The notes under the pieces: generated by a model
The model's input: only the letters and a program-made list of their open reading frames with translations
The model's database searches: none
What the model was told of the DNA's origin: nothing
Shown: one piece after another, positions 8,004-17,576 of the stretch
Position numbering within the stretch: position 1 is the first letter of the stretch
Layout of the letters: each line of letters starts with the position of its first letter
Translations under genes and position numbers: made by a program
Source of the DNA: Pseudolabrys sp.
GTDB taxonomy: Bacteria; Pseudomonadota; Alphaproteobacteria; Rhizobiales; Xanthobacteraceae
NCBI GenBank assembly: GCA_030655215.1
Contig: JAURVZ010000037.1
Location: forward strand, 1 to 64,000
Direction of reading: 5' to 3'
DNA length: 64,000 bases

Positions 8004-9362
8004 ATGAAGATCACACCCACGTTTGCTGCACGGGCCATCGGCCCGGCCTTTCTCGCGGGTGGTGTTATTGGAACGCTGATGGCGTTCCTGGCTGTTTCGG
8101 TTCTGGATTCGCGCGCCGCGGTGCAGCGCGCGAATCCACCGACACTTGCCAAACTCAAAGAGTCGTTCCGACGCCCGGCGACAACGCCGTTTCCCGCGGA
8201 CAATCCCTTTACCGAAGAAAAACGCGCGCTCGGCGAGAAGCTGTTCAACGACACGCGGCTGTCGGCGAACAACGCCATTTCCTGCGCCAGTTGCCATCAA
8301 CCGAACAAGGGCTATGGCGACGGTAATCCGCTGAGCAGCGGCGTGCCGGGACGCAGCCTGGCGCGGCACACACCGCATTTATGGAATCTCGCTTTTGGCC
8401 GCGCGCAATTCTGGGATGGCCGCGCCCGCGGGCTGGAAGACCAGGTTGGATTTCCGATCCAGAATCCCGACGAGATGGCGCAGGATCCGGAAAAGATGGT
8501 GGCGCAATTGTCCGCCGACGCAGACTACAAGCAGCGCTTCGCGGCAGCCTTTCCGCAGAATGCAGCGATCAGCATGGAGTCGATCGCCCGCGCCCTGGCG
8601 ACCTATGAGCGCACTTTCGTCTCGCCGCTGACGCGCTTCGATCGCTGGATCGGTGGTGATAACAAGGCGCTGAATGCGTCAGAGGTGCGCGGCTTCCGCC
8701 TGTTCAACGGCAAGGCCCAATGCGCCAATTGCCATAGCGGCTGGAATTTCACCGACCAGGGTTTCTACGACATCGGCATGCCTGACGAGGATCGCGGCCG
8801 CGGCGCGGTGCTTCGACTGCCTGTTGCCGATCATGCCTTCAAGACGCCGGGCTTGCGCGAGCTGCGTCACTCGGCGCCCTACATGCATGACGGCTCGATG
8901 GCGACCTTGACTGATGTCATCAAGCATTACCAGACCGGCATCGTCGCGCGCTCGACGCTGCCGCCCGAATTGCCGCGCAACCTGAAGCTCGACGCGCGCG
9001 AGCGGCGTGACCTCATCGCCTTCCTTGATACTCTGTCGAGCGAGCAGGGCGCCAAATCGCCCGCGCTTGTCGCGGAGACCACGAAGGATACCTCTCCAGC
9101 CGTGCAGATCTCGACCGTGTCGCAAGACGATAAGACCTTCCATCCGGGGCATATCGGGGTGAAACGCGGCGAGCGGATGTGGATTGTCAACAATGACAGC
9201 CGCACCCATAACGTCCGGGTTTTCAATCCGGCGTTCGAGTTCGACTCCGGCGCCCAGGAGCCGGGCGAGATCGTCGAAATGACCTTTCCGGCGGCTGGCT
9301 CGTTCCTGGTTTTCTGCGGTATCCATCCCAAAATGGAGCTGACCGTCGACGTCGCTGACTGA
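8004..9362 (+). CDS. Di-heme cytochrome c peroxidase (MauG/CcpA type) fused to a C-terminal cupredoxin domain
   Basis: 452-residue periplasmic redox protein. An N-terminal hydrophobic segment (about 10-36) acts as signal or anchor. Two c-type heme sites follow, CASCH at 94-98 and CANCH at 240-244, with the family motif YMHDGS at about 293-298. The typical enzyme ends near residue 345. Here an extra domain of about 85 residues carries a complete type-1 copper ligand set: His402, then Cys438-x2-His441-x2-Met444 (CGIHPKM), the same spacing as in amicyanin. The start is ATG 8004, five bases after the upstream gene. The electron route copper-to-heme is inference. Confidence 0.88.
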   Translation: MKITPTFAARAIGPAFLAGGVIGTLMAFLAVSVLDSRAAVQRANPPTLAKLKESFRRPATTPFPADNPFTEEKRALGEKLFNDTRLSANNAISCASCHQPNKGYGDGNPLSSGVPGRSLARHTPHLWNLAFGRAQFWDGRARGLEDQVGFPIQNPDEMAQDPEKMVAQLSADADYKQRFAAAFPQNAAISMESIARALATYERTFVSPLTRFDRWIGGDNKALNASEVRGFRLFNGKAQCANCHSGWNFTDQGFYDIGMPDEDRGRGAVLRLPVADHAFKTPGLRELRHSAPYMHDGSMATLTDVIKHYQTGIVARSTLPPELPRNLKLDARERRDLIAFLDTLSSEQGAKSPALVAETTKDTSPAVQISTVSQDDKTFHPGHIGVKRGERMWIVNNDSRTHNVRVFNPAFEFDSGAQEPGEIVEMTFPAAGSFLVFCGIHPKMELTVDVAD

Positions 9363-9548
9363 TCTTTTTGCAGGACAAAAGGGCTGTCCCGGCGTAATGA
9401 AGCGGAAAGACCCGGTCTCATATCTGCATTGCCTGCATGCACGTAATGCAATAGTGAGTCTGGTCAGCAGAAGCGCAAACTGCTTCTTCCACAACCTGAC
9501 CGTCAGTCCGGCGGGAACTCGTCAAAAACGATAGGGAGTTACCTGGTA

Positions 9549-10637
9549 ATGAAACGCCGTCAATTTATTGGCGCCGCAGGCCTCGGCCTCGCAGCAGCCA
9601 CGATCGCCAAGCCGGCGATCGCGCAGACCAGCCCGGAAGTGAAGTGGCGCCTGACCTCGAGCTTCCCGAAGTCGCTCGACACGCTCTACGGCGCTGCCGA
9701 AGTGTTCGCCAAGGCCGTCTCGGAAGCGACCGATGGCAAATTCCAGATCACGACTTTCGCCGCCGGCGAAATCGTCCCCGGCCTGCAGGCCGCTGACGCG
9801 GTGCAGAACGGCACCGTCGAAATGGCGCACACCGCCTCCTACTACTACGTCGGCAAGGACCCGACCTTCTCGCTGTTCACAGCGCAGCCTTTCGGCCTGA
9901 ACACCCGCATGCAGGCGGCGTGGATGGCGCATGGCGGCGGTCAGCAGCTGGTCGATGACTTTTTCAAGAAGTACAACACGCTGGCGATCCCGTGCGGCAA
10001 CACGACCTGTCAGATGGGCGGCTGGTTCCGCAAGGAGATCAAGTCCGTTGAAGATCTGCAGGGCCTGAAATTCCGCATCGCGGGTTATGCCGGCAACATC
10101 TTCCAGAAGATGGGCGCGGTGCCGCAGCAGCTCGCCGGTGGCGACATTTATGCGGCGCTGGAGAAGGGCACCATCGACGCTGCCGAGTGGGTCGGTCCGT
10201 ATGACGACGAGAAGCTCGGCTTCGTCAAGGTCGCGCCGTACTACTACTATCCGGGTTGGTGGGAAGGTGGCGCCATGCTGCACAACTTCATCAATCTCGA
10301 TAAGTGGAACGCGCTGCCGAAAAACTATCAGGCGATCGTGCGCGCCGCGTCGGCGCAGGCGAACGACTGGATGATCGCGAAGTACGACAATTCCAACCCG
10401 GGTGCGATCAAGCGCCTGCTCGCCGGCGGCGCGCAGTTGCGTCCGTTCCCGCAGCCGGTGATGGAAGCCAGCTACAAGGCGACCACCGACATGTACGCCG
10501 AGACCTCGGCCAAGAACGCCGAGTTCAAGAAGGTGGTCGATGCCATGACCGCCTACCGCGGCGACCAGTATCTCTGGTGGCAGGTGGCCGAACTCGGCTT
10601 CGACTCGTTCATGGTCCGCATGCGCTCGCGCGGCTAA
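9549..10637 (+). CDS. TRAP transporter substrate-binding protein, TakP-like (first copy)
   Basis: Periplasmic receptor of 362 residues for a tripartite ATP-independent transporter. A twin-arginine-type leader (KRRQFIGAAGLGLAA...AIAQ) is cut at about residue 26. Long stretches match the alpha-keto-acid receptor TakP of Rhodobacter sphaeroides as I recall it, including QMGGWFRKE, EWVGPYDDEKLGF and YYYYPGWWEGG. It is likely to bind a 2-oxoacid such as pyruvate; that specificity is inference. A strong terminator follows. A close paralogue sits immediately downstream, and the membrane subunits are on the opposite strand further on. Confidence 0.88.
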   Translation: MKRRQFIGAAGLGLAAATIAKPAIAQTSPEVKWRLTSSFPKSLDTLYGAAEVFAKAVSEATDGKFQITTFAAGEIVPGLQAADAVQNGTVEMAHTASYYYVGKDPTFSLFTAQPFGLNTRMQAAWMAHGGGQQLVDDFFKKYNTLAIPCGNTTCQMGGWFRKEIKSVEDLQGLKFRIAGYAGNIFQKMGAVPQQLAGGDIYAALEKGTIDAAEWVGPYDDEKLGFVKVAPYYYYPGWWEGGAMLHNFINLDKWNALPKNYQAIVRAASAQANDWMIAKYDNSNPGAIKRLLAGGAQLRPFPQPVMEASYKATTDMYAETSAKNAEFKKVVDAMTAYRGDQYLWWQVAELGFDSFMVRMRSRG

Positions 10638-10663
10638 TTAAGCCTCGCGCGACTGAGACTAAC

Positions 10664-10696
10664 GGCCCGCCCGGAGCAATCCGGGCGGGCCTTTTT
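10664..10696 (+). terminator. Rho-independent terminator after the first TakP-like gene
   Basis: Perfect 12-base stem, GGCCCGCCCGGA and TCCGGGCGGGCC, with a GCAA loop and followed by TTTTT. It lies 27 bases after the receptor stop, so the two receptor genes are probably separate transcription units. Confidence 0.9.
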
Positions 10697-10880
10697 ATTG
10701 AATGCAAGGCTTAGGCCGCGGTTTCTGCGCAAAAATTTGCCGGGCCGTAATTTCGCTGGCCATTGATTCAGAGTTCCCGTTCCGCCATTCTGCGTCCCAA
10801 GCCTGTGGTTTGTGGGAATCGTTGGCTGGCGGACGCTGTGGGGGTGTCCGCTCAAAAACATCAAATGGGAGGATATCCGG

Positions 10881-11966
10881 ATGAAACGTCGTCAGTTCAT
10901 CAAAGCTGCCGGTCTCGGCGTTGCTGCATCTGCAGTGGCTGCGCCGGCGATTGCGCAGTCGTCGCCAGAAATCAAATGGCGCATGACCTGCAGCTGGCCG
11001 AAGTCGCTCGAGACGTTGTACGGCGCGGCCGAGACCATGGCCAAGTGCGTCGGCGAAGCAACCGACGGCAAATTCCAGATCCAGGTTTTTGCCGCCGGCG
11101 AAATCGTGCCGGCGTTGCAGGTCGTCGATGCTGTCCAGAACGGCACGGTCGAATGCGGTCACTCGGCGTCGTATTACTTCTTCGGCAAGGATCCGACATT
11201 TGCGTTCGGTACGTCGGTCGGCTTCGGCCCTAGCGCGCGCCTGAACCAAGGCTGGTGGACGCACGGCGGCGGCTCGGAACTGCTCAACGAGTTCTACAAG
11301 AAGTACAACGCCACGGCGATCCTCGCCGGCAATACGGGCTGTCAAATGGGCGGCTGGTTCCGCAAGGAGATCAACACGCTCGATGACCTGAAAGGTCTCA
11401 AGTTCAGGATCGGCGGTTTCTCCGGGCGCGTGGTGCAGCGACTTGGTGTCGTGCCGCAACAGATCGGTGCACCGGATATCTACCCGGCGCTTGAGAAGGG
11501 CACGATCGACGCGGCCGAATGGGTCGGACCTTACGATGACGAGAAGCTCGGCTTCTACAAGGTCGCGCCTTATTACTATTATCCAGGCTGGTGGGAAGGC
11601 GGCTCGATGCTGCATGCCTTCATCAACCTCGACAAATACAACGCGCTGCCGAAGCACTATCAGGCGATCCTTCAGCAGGCCGGCGCCTATGCGAACACGT
11701 CGTGCATGGCGAAATACGACCAGCTCAATCCGCCGGCTTTGCGGCGGCTGCTCGCCAACGGCGCCAAGCTGAAAGCGTTCTCACCGGCGATCATGGAGGC
11801 TTGCTACAAGGAAGCCATGGCGCTGCATGCCGAGATCGCCAAGGAAAACCCGACCTTCAAGAAGGTCAACGACTCGCTGACCGACTTCAGCAAGAATGGC
11901 TATCTGTGGCACCAAGTCGCCGAGCTCGGCTACGACAGCTACATCGTCCGCCAGATGCGCGGCTAG
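10881..11966 (+). CDS. TRAP transporter substrate-binding protein, TakP-like (second copy)
   Basis: 361-residue paralogue of the preceding receptor, alike over its entire length. It has the leader KRRQFIKAAGLGVAA (twin-arginine type), QMGGWFRKE, EWVGPYDDEKLGF and YYYYPGWWEGG. The start is ATG 10881 after a GGGAGG ribosome site; an upstream in-frame extension to 10812 is not needed. It differs from copy one around the ligand-side segment (ECGHSASYYFFGKD against EMAHTASYYYVGKD), so the ligand preference may differ. It converges on dctM across a shared hairpin. Confidence 0.88.
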   Translation: MKRRQFIKAAGLGVAASAVAAPAIAQSSPEIKWRMTCSWPKSLETLYGAAETMAKCVGEATDGKFQIQVFAAGEIVPALQVVDAVQNGTVECGHSASYYFFGKDPTFAFGTSVGFGPSARLNQGWWTHGGGSELLNEFYKKYNATAILAGNTGCQMGGWFRKEINTLDDLKGLKFRIGGFSGRVVQRLGVVPQQIGAPDIYPALEKGTIDAAEWVGPYDDEKLGFYKVAPYYYYPGWWEGGSMLHAFINLDKYNALPKHYQAILQQAGAYANTSCMAKYDQLNPPALRRLLANGAKLKAFSPAIMEACYKEAMALHAEIAKENPTFKKVNDSLTDFSKNGYLWHQVAELGYDSYIVRQMRG

Positions 11967-11983
11967 GCGATACGCGAAAAGAA

Positions 11984-12015
11984 AGCCCCGGGGCGAAAGC
12001 TCCGGGGCTAATTTT
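11984..12015. terminator. Bidirectional terminator between receptor copy two and dctM
   Basis: Stem AGCCCCGG/CCGGGGCT with a short loop. ATTTT follows on the plus strand, and a T-rich tract (from AAAAGAAA) follows on the minus strand, so it can end both converging transcripts. Confidence 0.75.
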
Positions 12016-12032
12016 CTGCGCGCAGTGGCCGC

Positions 12033-13445
12033 CTATTTCGGCGGACCGAAATTCAGCTCCGGCATTTCGAGCTGCGGTACGTTGATCTGGATCGTGCTCG
12101 GATCGACATTGCTCTTCTTGTCGATGAAGTAGGTCACCGAGGCCGGCCAGAAAATCAGGATGACGACGAGGATGATCTGTAGACAGACCCAGGGGATTGC
12201 GCCCCAGTAAATGTCCGATGTCTTGACCGACTTCGGCGCAATGCCGCGCAAATAGAACAGCGCGAAACCGAACGGCGGATGCATGAAGCTGGTCTGGATG
12301 TTGGCGCAGATCAACACGCCGAACCAGATCAGATCGATGCCGAGCTTGTCAGCGGCCGGCGCCAGCAGCGGGATGAGGATGAAGCAGATCTCGAAGAAGT
12401 CGAGAAAAAACGCCACGACGAAGATGAACATGTTGACGAAGATGAGGAAGCCGACCTGGCCGCCGGGGAGCGCCGTCAACAGATGCTCGATCCATTCCTT
12501 GCCACCGACGCCCTGGAACACGAGGCTGAACACGCGCGCACCGATCAGGATGAACACGACCATCGCGGTTAGCCGCATGGTCGACGACATGCCCTGATAG
12601 AGCAGCTTCCAGCTCAGCGTGCCGTACATGGCGGCAAGCGCCATCGCGCCGACAACGCCCATGGCGCCGGCTTCCGACGGCGTGGCGAGGCCCATGAAGA
12701 TGGTGCCGAGAACGAGGAAGATCAGGCCGAGCGACGGGATCATGCCGCGCAGACACTTCTTCCACAGCGCCCAGCCGTGCAGGGTGCGCGCCTCGATCGG
12801 CAGCGCCGGCACGGACTGCGGCCAGATGATGCTGACGATGAACACCCAGATGCAGAACAGCGCCACCTGGATGATGCTCGGCCCGATGGCGCCGGCATAC
12901 ATGTCGCCGACCGAACGGCCGAGCTGGTCGGCCAGCACGACGAGGACGAGCGACGGCGGAATGAGCTGGGTAATGGTGCCGGAGGCGGCGATGACGCCCA
13001 TCGTGTGGCGGGTCGAGTAGCCGTATTTCAACATCGGCGTCATCGAGATCACGCCCATGGCGATGACCGATGCGGCAACAGTGCCGGTGATCGCGCCGAG
13101 AATGGCGCCGACGAAAATCACGGCATAGGACATGCCGCCGCGCACCGGCCCGAACAACTGGCCGATGGAGTCGAGCAAGTCCTCAGCCAGGCCGCAGCGC
13201 TCGAGAATGGCACCCATCAAGGTGAAGAACGGAATGGCCAGCAGCAGGTCGTTCGAGACGATGCCGAAGAGCTGGTAGGTGAGGTTGCCGAGAAACTGCG
13301 GCGCGATCAGCCCGAGTTCTATGCCGATGAAGCCGAAGAACAATCCGGTCGCGGCCAGCGAGAAGGCGGCCGGATAGCCGATGATCATGAAAAGGATCAT
13401 GCCCCCGAACATCAAGGGAGCCATGTTGTCGCGGATGAAGCTCAT
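12033..13445 (-). CDS. dctM: TRAP transporter large permease, DctM type
   Basis: 470-residue inner-membrane protein with about a dozen hydrophobic segments, the usual DctM size and pattern (for example GAILGAITGTVAASVIAMGVIS in two hydrophobic halves, and TPSEAGAMGVVGA). It forms the ion-coupled transport channel with DctQ and receives substrate from the periplasmic receptor. Its ATG overlaps the stop of dctQ by four bases, so the two are translationally coupled. The adjoining TakP-like receptors are the likely partners. Confidence 0.92.
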   Translation of the reverse strand: MSFIRDNMAPLMFGGMILFMIIGYPAAFSLAATGLFFGFIGIELGLIAPQFLGNLTYQLFGIVSNDLLLAIPFFTLMGAILERCGLAEDLLDSIGQLFGPVRGGMSYAVIFVGAILGAITGTVAASVIAMGVISMTPMLKYGYSTRHTMGVIAASGTITQLIPPSLVLVVLADQLGRSVGDMYAGAIGPSIIQVALFCIWVFIVSIIWPQSVPALPIEARTLHGWALWKKCLRGMIPSLGLIFLVLGTIFMGLATPSEAGAMGVVGAMALAAMYGTLSWKLLYQGMSSTMRLTAMVVFILIGARVFSLVFQGVGGKEWIEHLLTALPGGQVGFLIFVNMFIFVVAFFLDFFEICFILIPLLAPAADKLGIDLIWFGVLICANIQTSFMHPPFGFALFYLRGIAPKSVKTSDIYWGAIPWVCLQIILVVILIFWPASVTYFIDKKSNVDPSTIQINVPQLEMPELNFGPPK

Positions 13446-13981
13446 TGGAGCGGCTTTTCGTATTTGAATTCGATGTCGATCACATGCTCGAGTGCAGCGA
13501 CCCGCTTGATGATCTCCGAAATGCCCTGTAGCGCCATGAGCGCGAAGCCGACCGGCAGCATCAGCTTCACTGGCCAGCGCACAAGGCCGCCGGCATTCGA
13601 CGACTGTTCATTGCCGACCCATGAATCGACGAACCATGGCCAGGTGAAATAGGTCAGGATGATGCAGATCGGCAGCAGGAAGAGAACGCCGCCGATGATG
13701 TCGATCCAGATCTTCGTGCGCTCGGAGACCATGCCGTAGACGAGGTCGACGCGGACATGCTCATTGAGTTTCAGCGTGTAGGGCGCGCCAAGCAGCACCA
13801 TGCCGGCAAACATATACCATTGAATCTCGAGCCAGCCATTCGAGCTTTCGCTGAACAGATAGCGGCTGAAGGCGTTGCCGGCGCTGATCAGGCAGGCGAG
13901 CAGAACCAATACGTTGGCGACAACCGCAAATTGGGAATTGAACCAGTCGACAGCGCGACTGAAAGCCAGCAAGCCCCTCAC
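13442..13981 (-). CDS. dctQ: TRAP transporter small permease, DctQ type
   Basis: Four-helix membrane subunit of a TRAP transporter, 179 residues from the GTG at 13981. That GTG has a strong GGGAGGGG ribosome site directly upstream, whereas the frame's earlier start (14017) would prepend an odd Gly/Arg-rich stretch. Hydrophobic segments lie at about residues 17-36, 50-72, 95-115 and 140-160, with the family-like WLEIQWYMFAGMVLLG. It is the first gene of the dctQM pair. Confidence 0.88.
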   Translation of the reverse strand: MRGLLAFSRAVDWFNSQFAVVANVLVLLACLISAGNAFSRYLFSESSNGWLEIQWYMFAGMVLLGAPYTLKLNEHVRVDLVYGMVSERTKIWIDIIGGVLFLLPICIILTYFTWPWFVDSWVGNEQSSNAGGLVRWPVKLMLPVGFALMALQGISEIIKRVAALEHVIDIEFKYEKPLQ

Positions 13982-14203
13982 ATCCCCTCCCGAACCGCCG
14001 GTGCACCGGCCTCGCAATTATGCCGCCCCCACGGGGGCACTTAAACGAACATGGCCGGGAAACGTCAATGGCCAAGTTCATAGCCCTTTGGGGCAGACCG
14101 GCTTTGTGCCGTGTTTGCAGGGCCTGCGCGAAGTAAACGGCGCATAAAGGATGGTATTAGGGGAGGAAATGCTGAGCGCCCGTTGCCACAATTGGGCAGT
14201 CGA

Positions 14204-15253
14204 TCAGCCGCCGGTCACGCTCATATGGCGCGACAGCGCCGGCCGATGCTGGCGGCGGTCGATCACGAAATCATGGCCTTTCGGCTTGCGCGTGATCGCA
14301 TCGTCGATGGCAGCATGGATCAGGTCGTCGCCTTCGGACGCGCGCAACGGGCCGCGCAGATCGGCAGCATCTTCCTGGCCGAGGCACATATACAAGGTGC
14401 CGGTGCAGGTGATGCGGACGCGATTGCAGGACTCGCAGAAGTTATGCGTCATCGGCGTGATGAAGCCGAGACGGCCGCCGGTTTCCTTGACCTGCATGTA
14501 GCGGGCAGGGCCGCCGGTTGCGTAATCGACGTTGTCGAGCGTGTAGCGTTCGGCCAAGCGCGCGCGCACCATGGACAGCGGGAGATATTGATCGAGACGG
14601 TCTTCACCGGTCTCACCAAGCGGCATCACTTCAATGACGGTCAGGTCCATGCCGCGGCCATGCGCCCATTCCATCATGGGGCCGAGTTCATCTTCGTTGA
14701 CGCCCTTGAGCGCCACGGCATTGATCTTGACCTTGAGGCCGGCGGCTTGCGCCGCGTCGATGCCTTTCAGCACTTTGCCAAGATCACCCCAGCGGGTAAT
14801 CGCCCTGAACTTATCGGGGTTGAGCGTATCAAGCGAGACATTGATGCGCTCGACGCCGTGGCCTTTGAGTTCGGCGGCGTATTTCTCAAGCTGCGAGCCA
14901 TTGGTGGTCAGCGTCAGTTCCTTCAGGGCGCCGCTCTTCAGATGGCGCGACAGTGACTCGAACAAAGTCATGATTCCGCGGCGGACGAGGGGCTCACCGC
15001 CGGTGAGGCGCAACTTATTGACGCCCTTGGCAACAAAGGCACTGCACAGCCGGTCGAGTTCCTCGAGGCTGAGCAGGTCGGCCTTGGGCAGGAAGGTCAT
15101 GTGCTCCGACATGCAATAGACACAGCGGAAGTCGCAGCGGTCCGTCACCGAGACGCGCAGATAGGTGATGTGCCGAGCAAACGGATCAATCAACGCACGC
15201 GGGGCGCGATTGCCAGCCAGGTCGATTGCCGATGCGGTCGGGAGCGGAGCCAT
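14204..15253 (-). CDS. moaA: GTP 3',8-cyclase MoaA (molybdenum cofactor biosynthesis)
   Basis: Radical SAM enzyme that starts molybdopterin synthesis by rearranging GTP. The N-terminal SAM cluster motif is C40-x3-C44-x2-C47 (CDFRCVYC). The substrate cluster motif is C273-x2-C276-x13-C290. The C terminus ends in Gly-Gly, the tail that is essential in MoaA. Length is 349 residues. No other moa gene is adjacent. Its product may supply molybdoenzymes encoded elsewhere. Confidence 0.95.
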   Translation of the reverse strand: MAPLPTASAIDLAGNRAPRALIDPFARHITYLRVSVTDRCDFRCVYCMSEHMTFLPKADLLSLEELDRLCSAFVAKGVNKLRLTGGEPLVRRGIMTLFESLSRHLKSGALKELTLTTNGSQLEKYAAELKGHGVERINVSLDTLNPDKFRAITRWGDLGKVLKGIDAAQAAGLKVKINAVALKGVNEDELGPMMEWAHGRGMDLTVIEVMPLGETGEDRLDQYLPLSMVRARLAERYTLDNVDYATGGPARYMQVKETGGRLGFITPMTHNFCESCNRVRITCTGTLYMCLGQEDAADLRGPLRASEGDDLIHAAIDDAITRKPKGHDFVIDRRQHRPALSRHMSVTGG

Positions 15254-15294
15254 TCATCACATATAGGAAGTTTGGGCGGATTTGGCCACAAACG

Positions 15295-15322
15295 AAAAAC
15301 GCCCGCCGAGAGGGCGGGCGTT
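15295..15322 (-). terminator. Terminator after the PEGA lipoprotein gene
   Basis: Stem ACGCCCGCC/GGCGGGCGT with a four-base loop. Read on the minus strand it is followed by TTTTTCG, just past the lipoprotein stop. Confidence 0.85.
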
Positions 15323-15345
15323 GATCGAGATTGTCTATCGGACGA

Positions 15346-15861
15346 CTACTGGCGCGGCGGGGCCGGCCACGGAGCGGCGGCTGCTGGGGCCGGCGCGGGC
15401 GCTGCTGCCGGGGCAGCCGCAGGAGCGGCGGAACTCCGGGCCGGACGGGGAGTGGCCGGCTTCGCAGCGGCTGGCTTGGCGGCCGCCGGCTTCCGTGCCG
15501 CCGGCTTGCGGGTCGACCGGGGCTGCGGCGGGGCGGCGGTCAGTTCGACCATCACCGGGTTCGGCCGCAAGGTCGGCATGCTGCCGGTCTGGGCGAAGGG
15601 CTCCAGCGTATCGCTTTCCGGCTGATAGCCGGTCAGCGAGAAAGTGACAGTGAGCGGAGCATCGGTCGGCAGCGCCAGCGCACAAGGCGTGCGGCAGGAC
15701 TGGCCGTTCGAGGTCTTGGCTTCTGCACCCGGCGGTTCCGACTCGAAACGCACGGTGTCGACCGACGGCGCCGGCTTCAGGCCGTCGAGATTAAAATCGG
15801 ACGATGAACACGCCGCGAGCGCAAGCGCACCACCGACAATTGCGATAACTCGATACATCAT
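15346..15861 (-). CDS. PEGA-like lipoprotein with Ala/Pro/Lys-rich tail
   Basis: 171-residue predicted lipoprotein. The signal MMYRVIAIVGGALALAAC ends in a lipobox with Cys18. Residues about 35-95 look like a PEGA domain (VRFESEPPGAEA, then SFSLTGY-like TFSLTGYQPES) with two cysteines, in SCRTPC. The last third is low complexity, with repeats of AAKPA and long Ala/Pro runs, perhaps a peptidoglycan-spanning stalk. The start is taken as the double ATG at 15861 because the frame's earlier 14 residues would precede the signal. Function unknown; cell-envelope role inferred. Confidence 0.75.
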   Translation of the reverse strand: MMYRVIAIVGGALALAACSSSDFNLDGLKPAPSVDTVRFESEPPGAEAKTSNGQSCRTPCALALPTDAPLTVTFSLTGYQPESDTLEPFAQTGSMPTLRPNPVMVELTAAPPQPRSTRKPAARKPAAAKPAAAKPATPRPARSSAAPAAAPAAAPAPAPAAAAPWPAPPRQ

Positions 15862-16000
15862 TTTAACCGGTCCAATCACGCCATCGGGGCCTGCGAAGGC
15901 CATTCACCTTTAAGGCAGAATAAGCGGCGCACGAAGGTGAGGCAACCATTCGTCATCCGTTAACCTTACCGCGTTAACCATAATTGCGGCGAGGTTGCGT

Positions 16001-16699
16001 TCAGCGCTTGAAAGAGATGCCGGAAACGGCGTCCGGCAACTGGCTAAAATGGCTGATCACCACGTCCGGCTTGTACTCGGCGATCGGCTTGTCGGTGTAG
16101 CCGAAGTCGACGGCAATCACCGGAATCCCGGCGGCGCGCGCCGTTAAAATGTCGGTCTCTGAATCGCCAATCATGATCGAGTAGCTGACATCCGCGCCCG
16201 CGGCGGCGATGGTGCGACGCAAGATTTCCGGGTCCGGCTTGGCGATCTTGAACGTGTCCTGACCGCAAATCGCGTCGAAGCGATCGGTCAGCTTCAGCGC
16301 TTCCAGCAACAGGCGGGACTGCTTCTCAAATTTGTTGGTGCACACCGCAAAGCGATGGCCGCGCGCGCTCAATGTGTCGAGCGCTTCAATGAGGCCGGGG
16401 AAGGGATGCGAGTGATCGGCGACGTGCTCGGTGTAGTAGGCGACGAAGTCGTTGAACAATGTCTCGAGTTTTTCCGGCGTGATGACGCGGCTGTTTGCGT
16501 TCAGGCCATGCGTGATCATGGCGCGGGCGCCATTGCCGATCATCGTGCGCGCATCCTTGTAAGCGACTGGCGGCAGGCCTTCGCTTTGGAAGACGACATT
16601 GAGCGTGGCGACGAGGTCGGGCGCGGTTTCCACCAGCGTGCCGTCAAGGTCGAAAATGAGGGTGGGGGCGGAGCGGGCGGGTGCTGACATGGTGGCCAT
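16001..16699 (-). CDS. gph: Phosphoglycolate phosphatase (HAD family)
   Basis: HAD-superfamily phosphatase of 232 residues. Motif I is FDLDGTL with nucleophile Asp17 and acid/base Asp19; motif II is the Thr of CTNK; motif III Lys is in KPDPEIL; and motif IV is IGDSETD. The cap and sequence context (VETAPDL) match Gph, which removes 2-phosphoglycolate formed in DNA repair or photorespiration. The gene is divergent from rpiA, a common pairing in related bacteria and consistent with sugar-phosphate metabolism. Confidence 0.88.
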   Translation of the reverse strand: MATMSAPARSAPTLIFDLDGTLVETAPDLVATLNVVFQSEGLPPVAYKDARTMIGNGARAMITHGLNANSRVITPEKLETLFNDFVAYYTEHVADHSHPFPGLIEALDTLSARGHRFAVCTNKFEKQSRLLLEALKLTDRFDAICGQDTFKIAKPDPEILRRTIAAAGADVSYSIMIGDSETDILTARAAGIPVIAVDFGYTDKPIAEYKPDVVISHFSQLPDAVSGISFKR

Positions 16700-16843
16700 C
16701 GCTAGCCTCCGTCCGGTCCGGATGCAAGTCGGGTGGTGGCCGTGGAGAGCGCTGCTTTTCGGCCTGTTCAGGCCTTTGGAACGGCGCTAGACAGGCGGGC
16801 CGCCGGTTCCCACATAAGCCTTCCCGAACGCGAGGACCTCACG

Positions 16844-17548
16844 TTGTCCCTCAGTGCTGATGACCAGAAACGCGCCTGTGCGGCCCAGGCCCTTGAATTC
16901 GTCAAGCCGGGCATGCGCCTTGGTCTCGGCACCGGCTCGACCGCCAAGCATTTTGTCGACCTGCTGGGCGAGAAGGTCCGCGCTGGGCTCGATGTTATCG
17001 CCGTGCCGACCTCGGAAGCGACCCGCACCCAGGCGCTCGGCTGCGGCATCAAGCTGACCACGCTTGATGAGACGCCCGAACTCGACCTCACCATTGATGG
17101 CGCCGACGAGATTTCGCCGGACATGATCCTGATCAAGGGTGGCGGTGGCGCCTTGCTGCGCGAGAAGATCGTCGCGGCAGCGTCGCACCAGATGCTGGTG
17201 ATCGCCGATGAAAGCAAATGCGTGCAAACGCTCGGCGTGTTTCCGCTACCTATCGAGGTGACGCCGTTCGGCTTCCTGGCGACCTTGCAGGCTGTCGACA
17301 AAGCCATTGCCGGCCTGCAGGCGAGCGGGCCGCTCAATCTGCGGATGGGCAAGGATGGCCATGCTTTCGTCACGGATGGGGGCCACTGGATTATCGACGC
17401 CAGACTCGGCCGGATCGAGAATCCGAAGGCGCTGGCGTCCGCACTCTCAACTATCCCCGGCGTCATGGAACATGGGTTGTTCGTCGATATGGCGACGCGG
17501 GCCGTCATCGCGGGCTCATCCGGCGTGCGGATCATCGAGCGCAACTGA
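16844..17548 (+). CDS. rpiA: Ribose-5-phosphate isomerase A
   Basis: Interconverts ribose 5-phosphate and ribulose 5-phosphate in the pentose phosphate pathway. Family signatures are LGLGTGSTA near the N terminus, DGADEI with the catalytic Asp/Glu, and [12 protein letters not shown]. The frame is open from GTG 16733, but the first 37 residues have no family resemblance. TTG at 16844, with GAGG eight bases upstream, gives 234 residues, the normal size, and is used here. It is followed 28 bases later by the DUF2059 gene. Confidence 0.9.
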   Translation: MSLSADDQKRACAAQALEFVKPGMRLGLGTGSTAKHFVDLLGEKVRAGLDVIAVPTSEATRTQALGCGIKLTTLDETPELDLTIDGADEISPDMILIKGGGGALLREKIVAAASHQMLVIADESKCVQTLGVFPLPIEVTPFGFLATLQAVDKAIAGLQASGPLNLRMGKDGHAFVTDGGHWIIDARLGRIENPKALASALSTIPGVMEHGLFVDMATRAVIAGSSGVRIIERN

Positions 17549-17576
17549 TTCATTTCGAACCAACGGAGTTACGATC

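Noticed and set aside
16733-16843. In-frame upstream extension of rpiA from GTG 16733
   Set aside because: The 37 extra residues resemble nothing in the family; TTG 16844 has a ribosome site at the right spacing and gives normal length.
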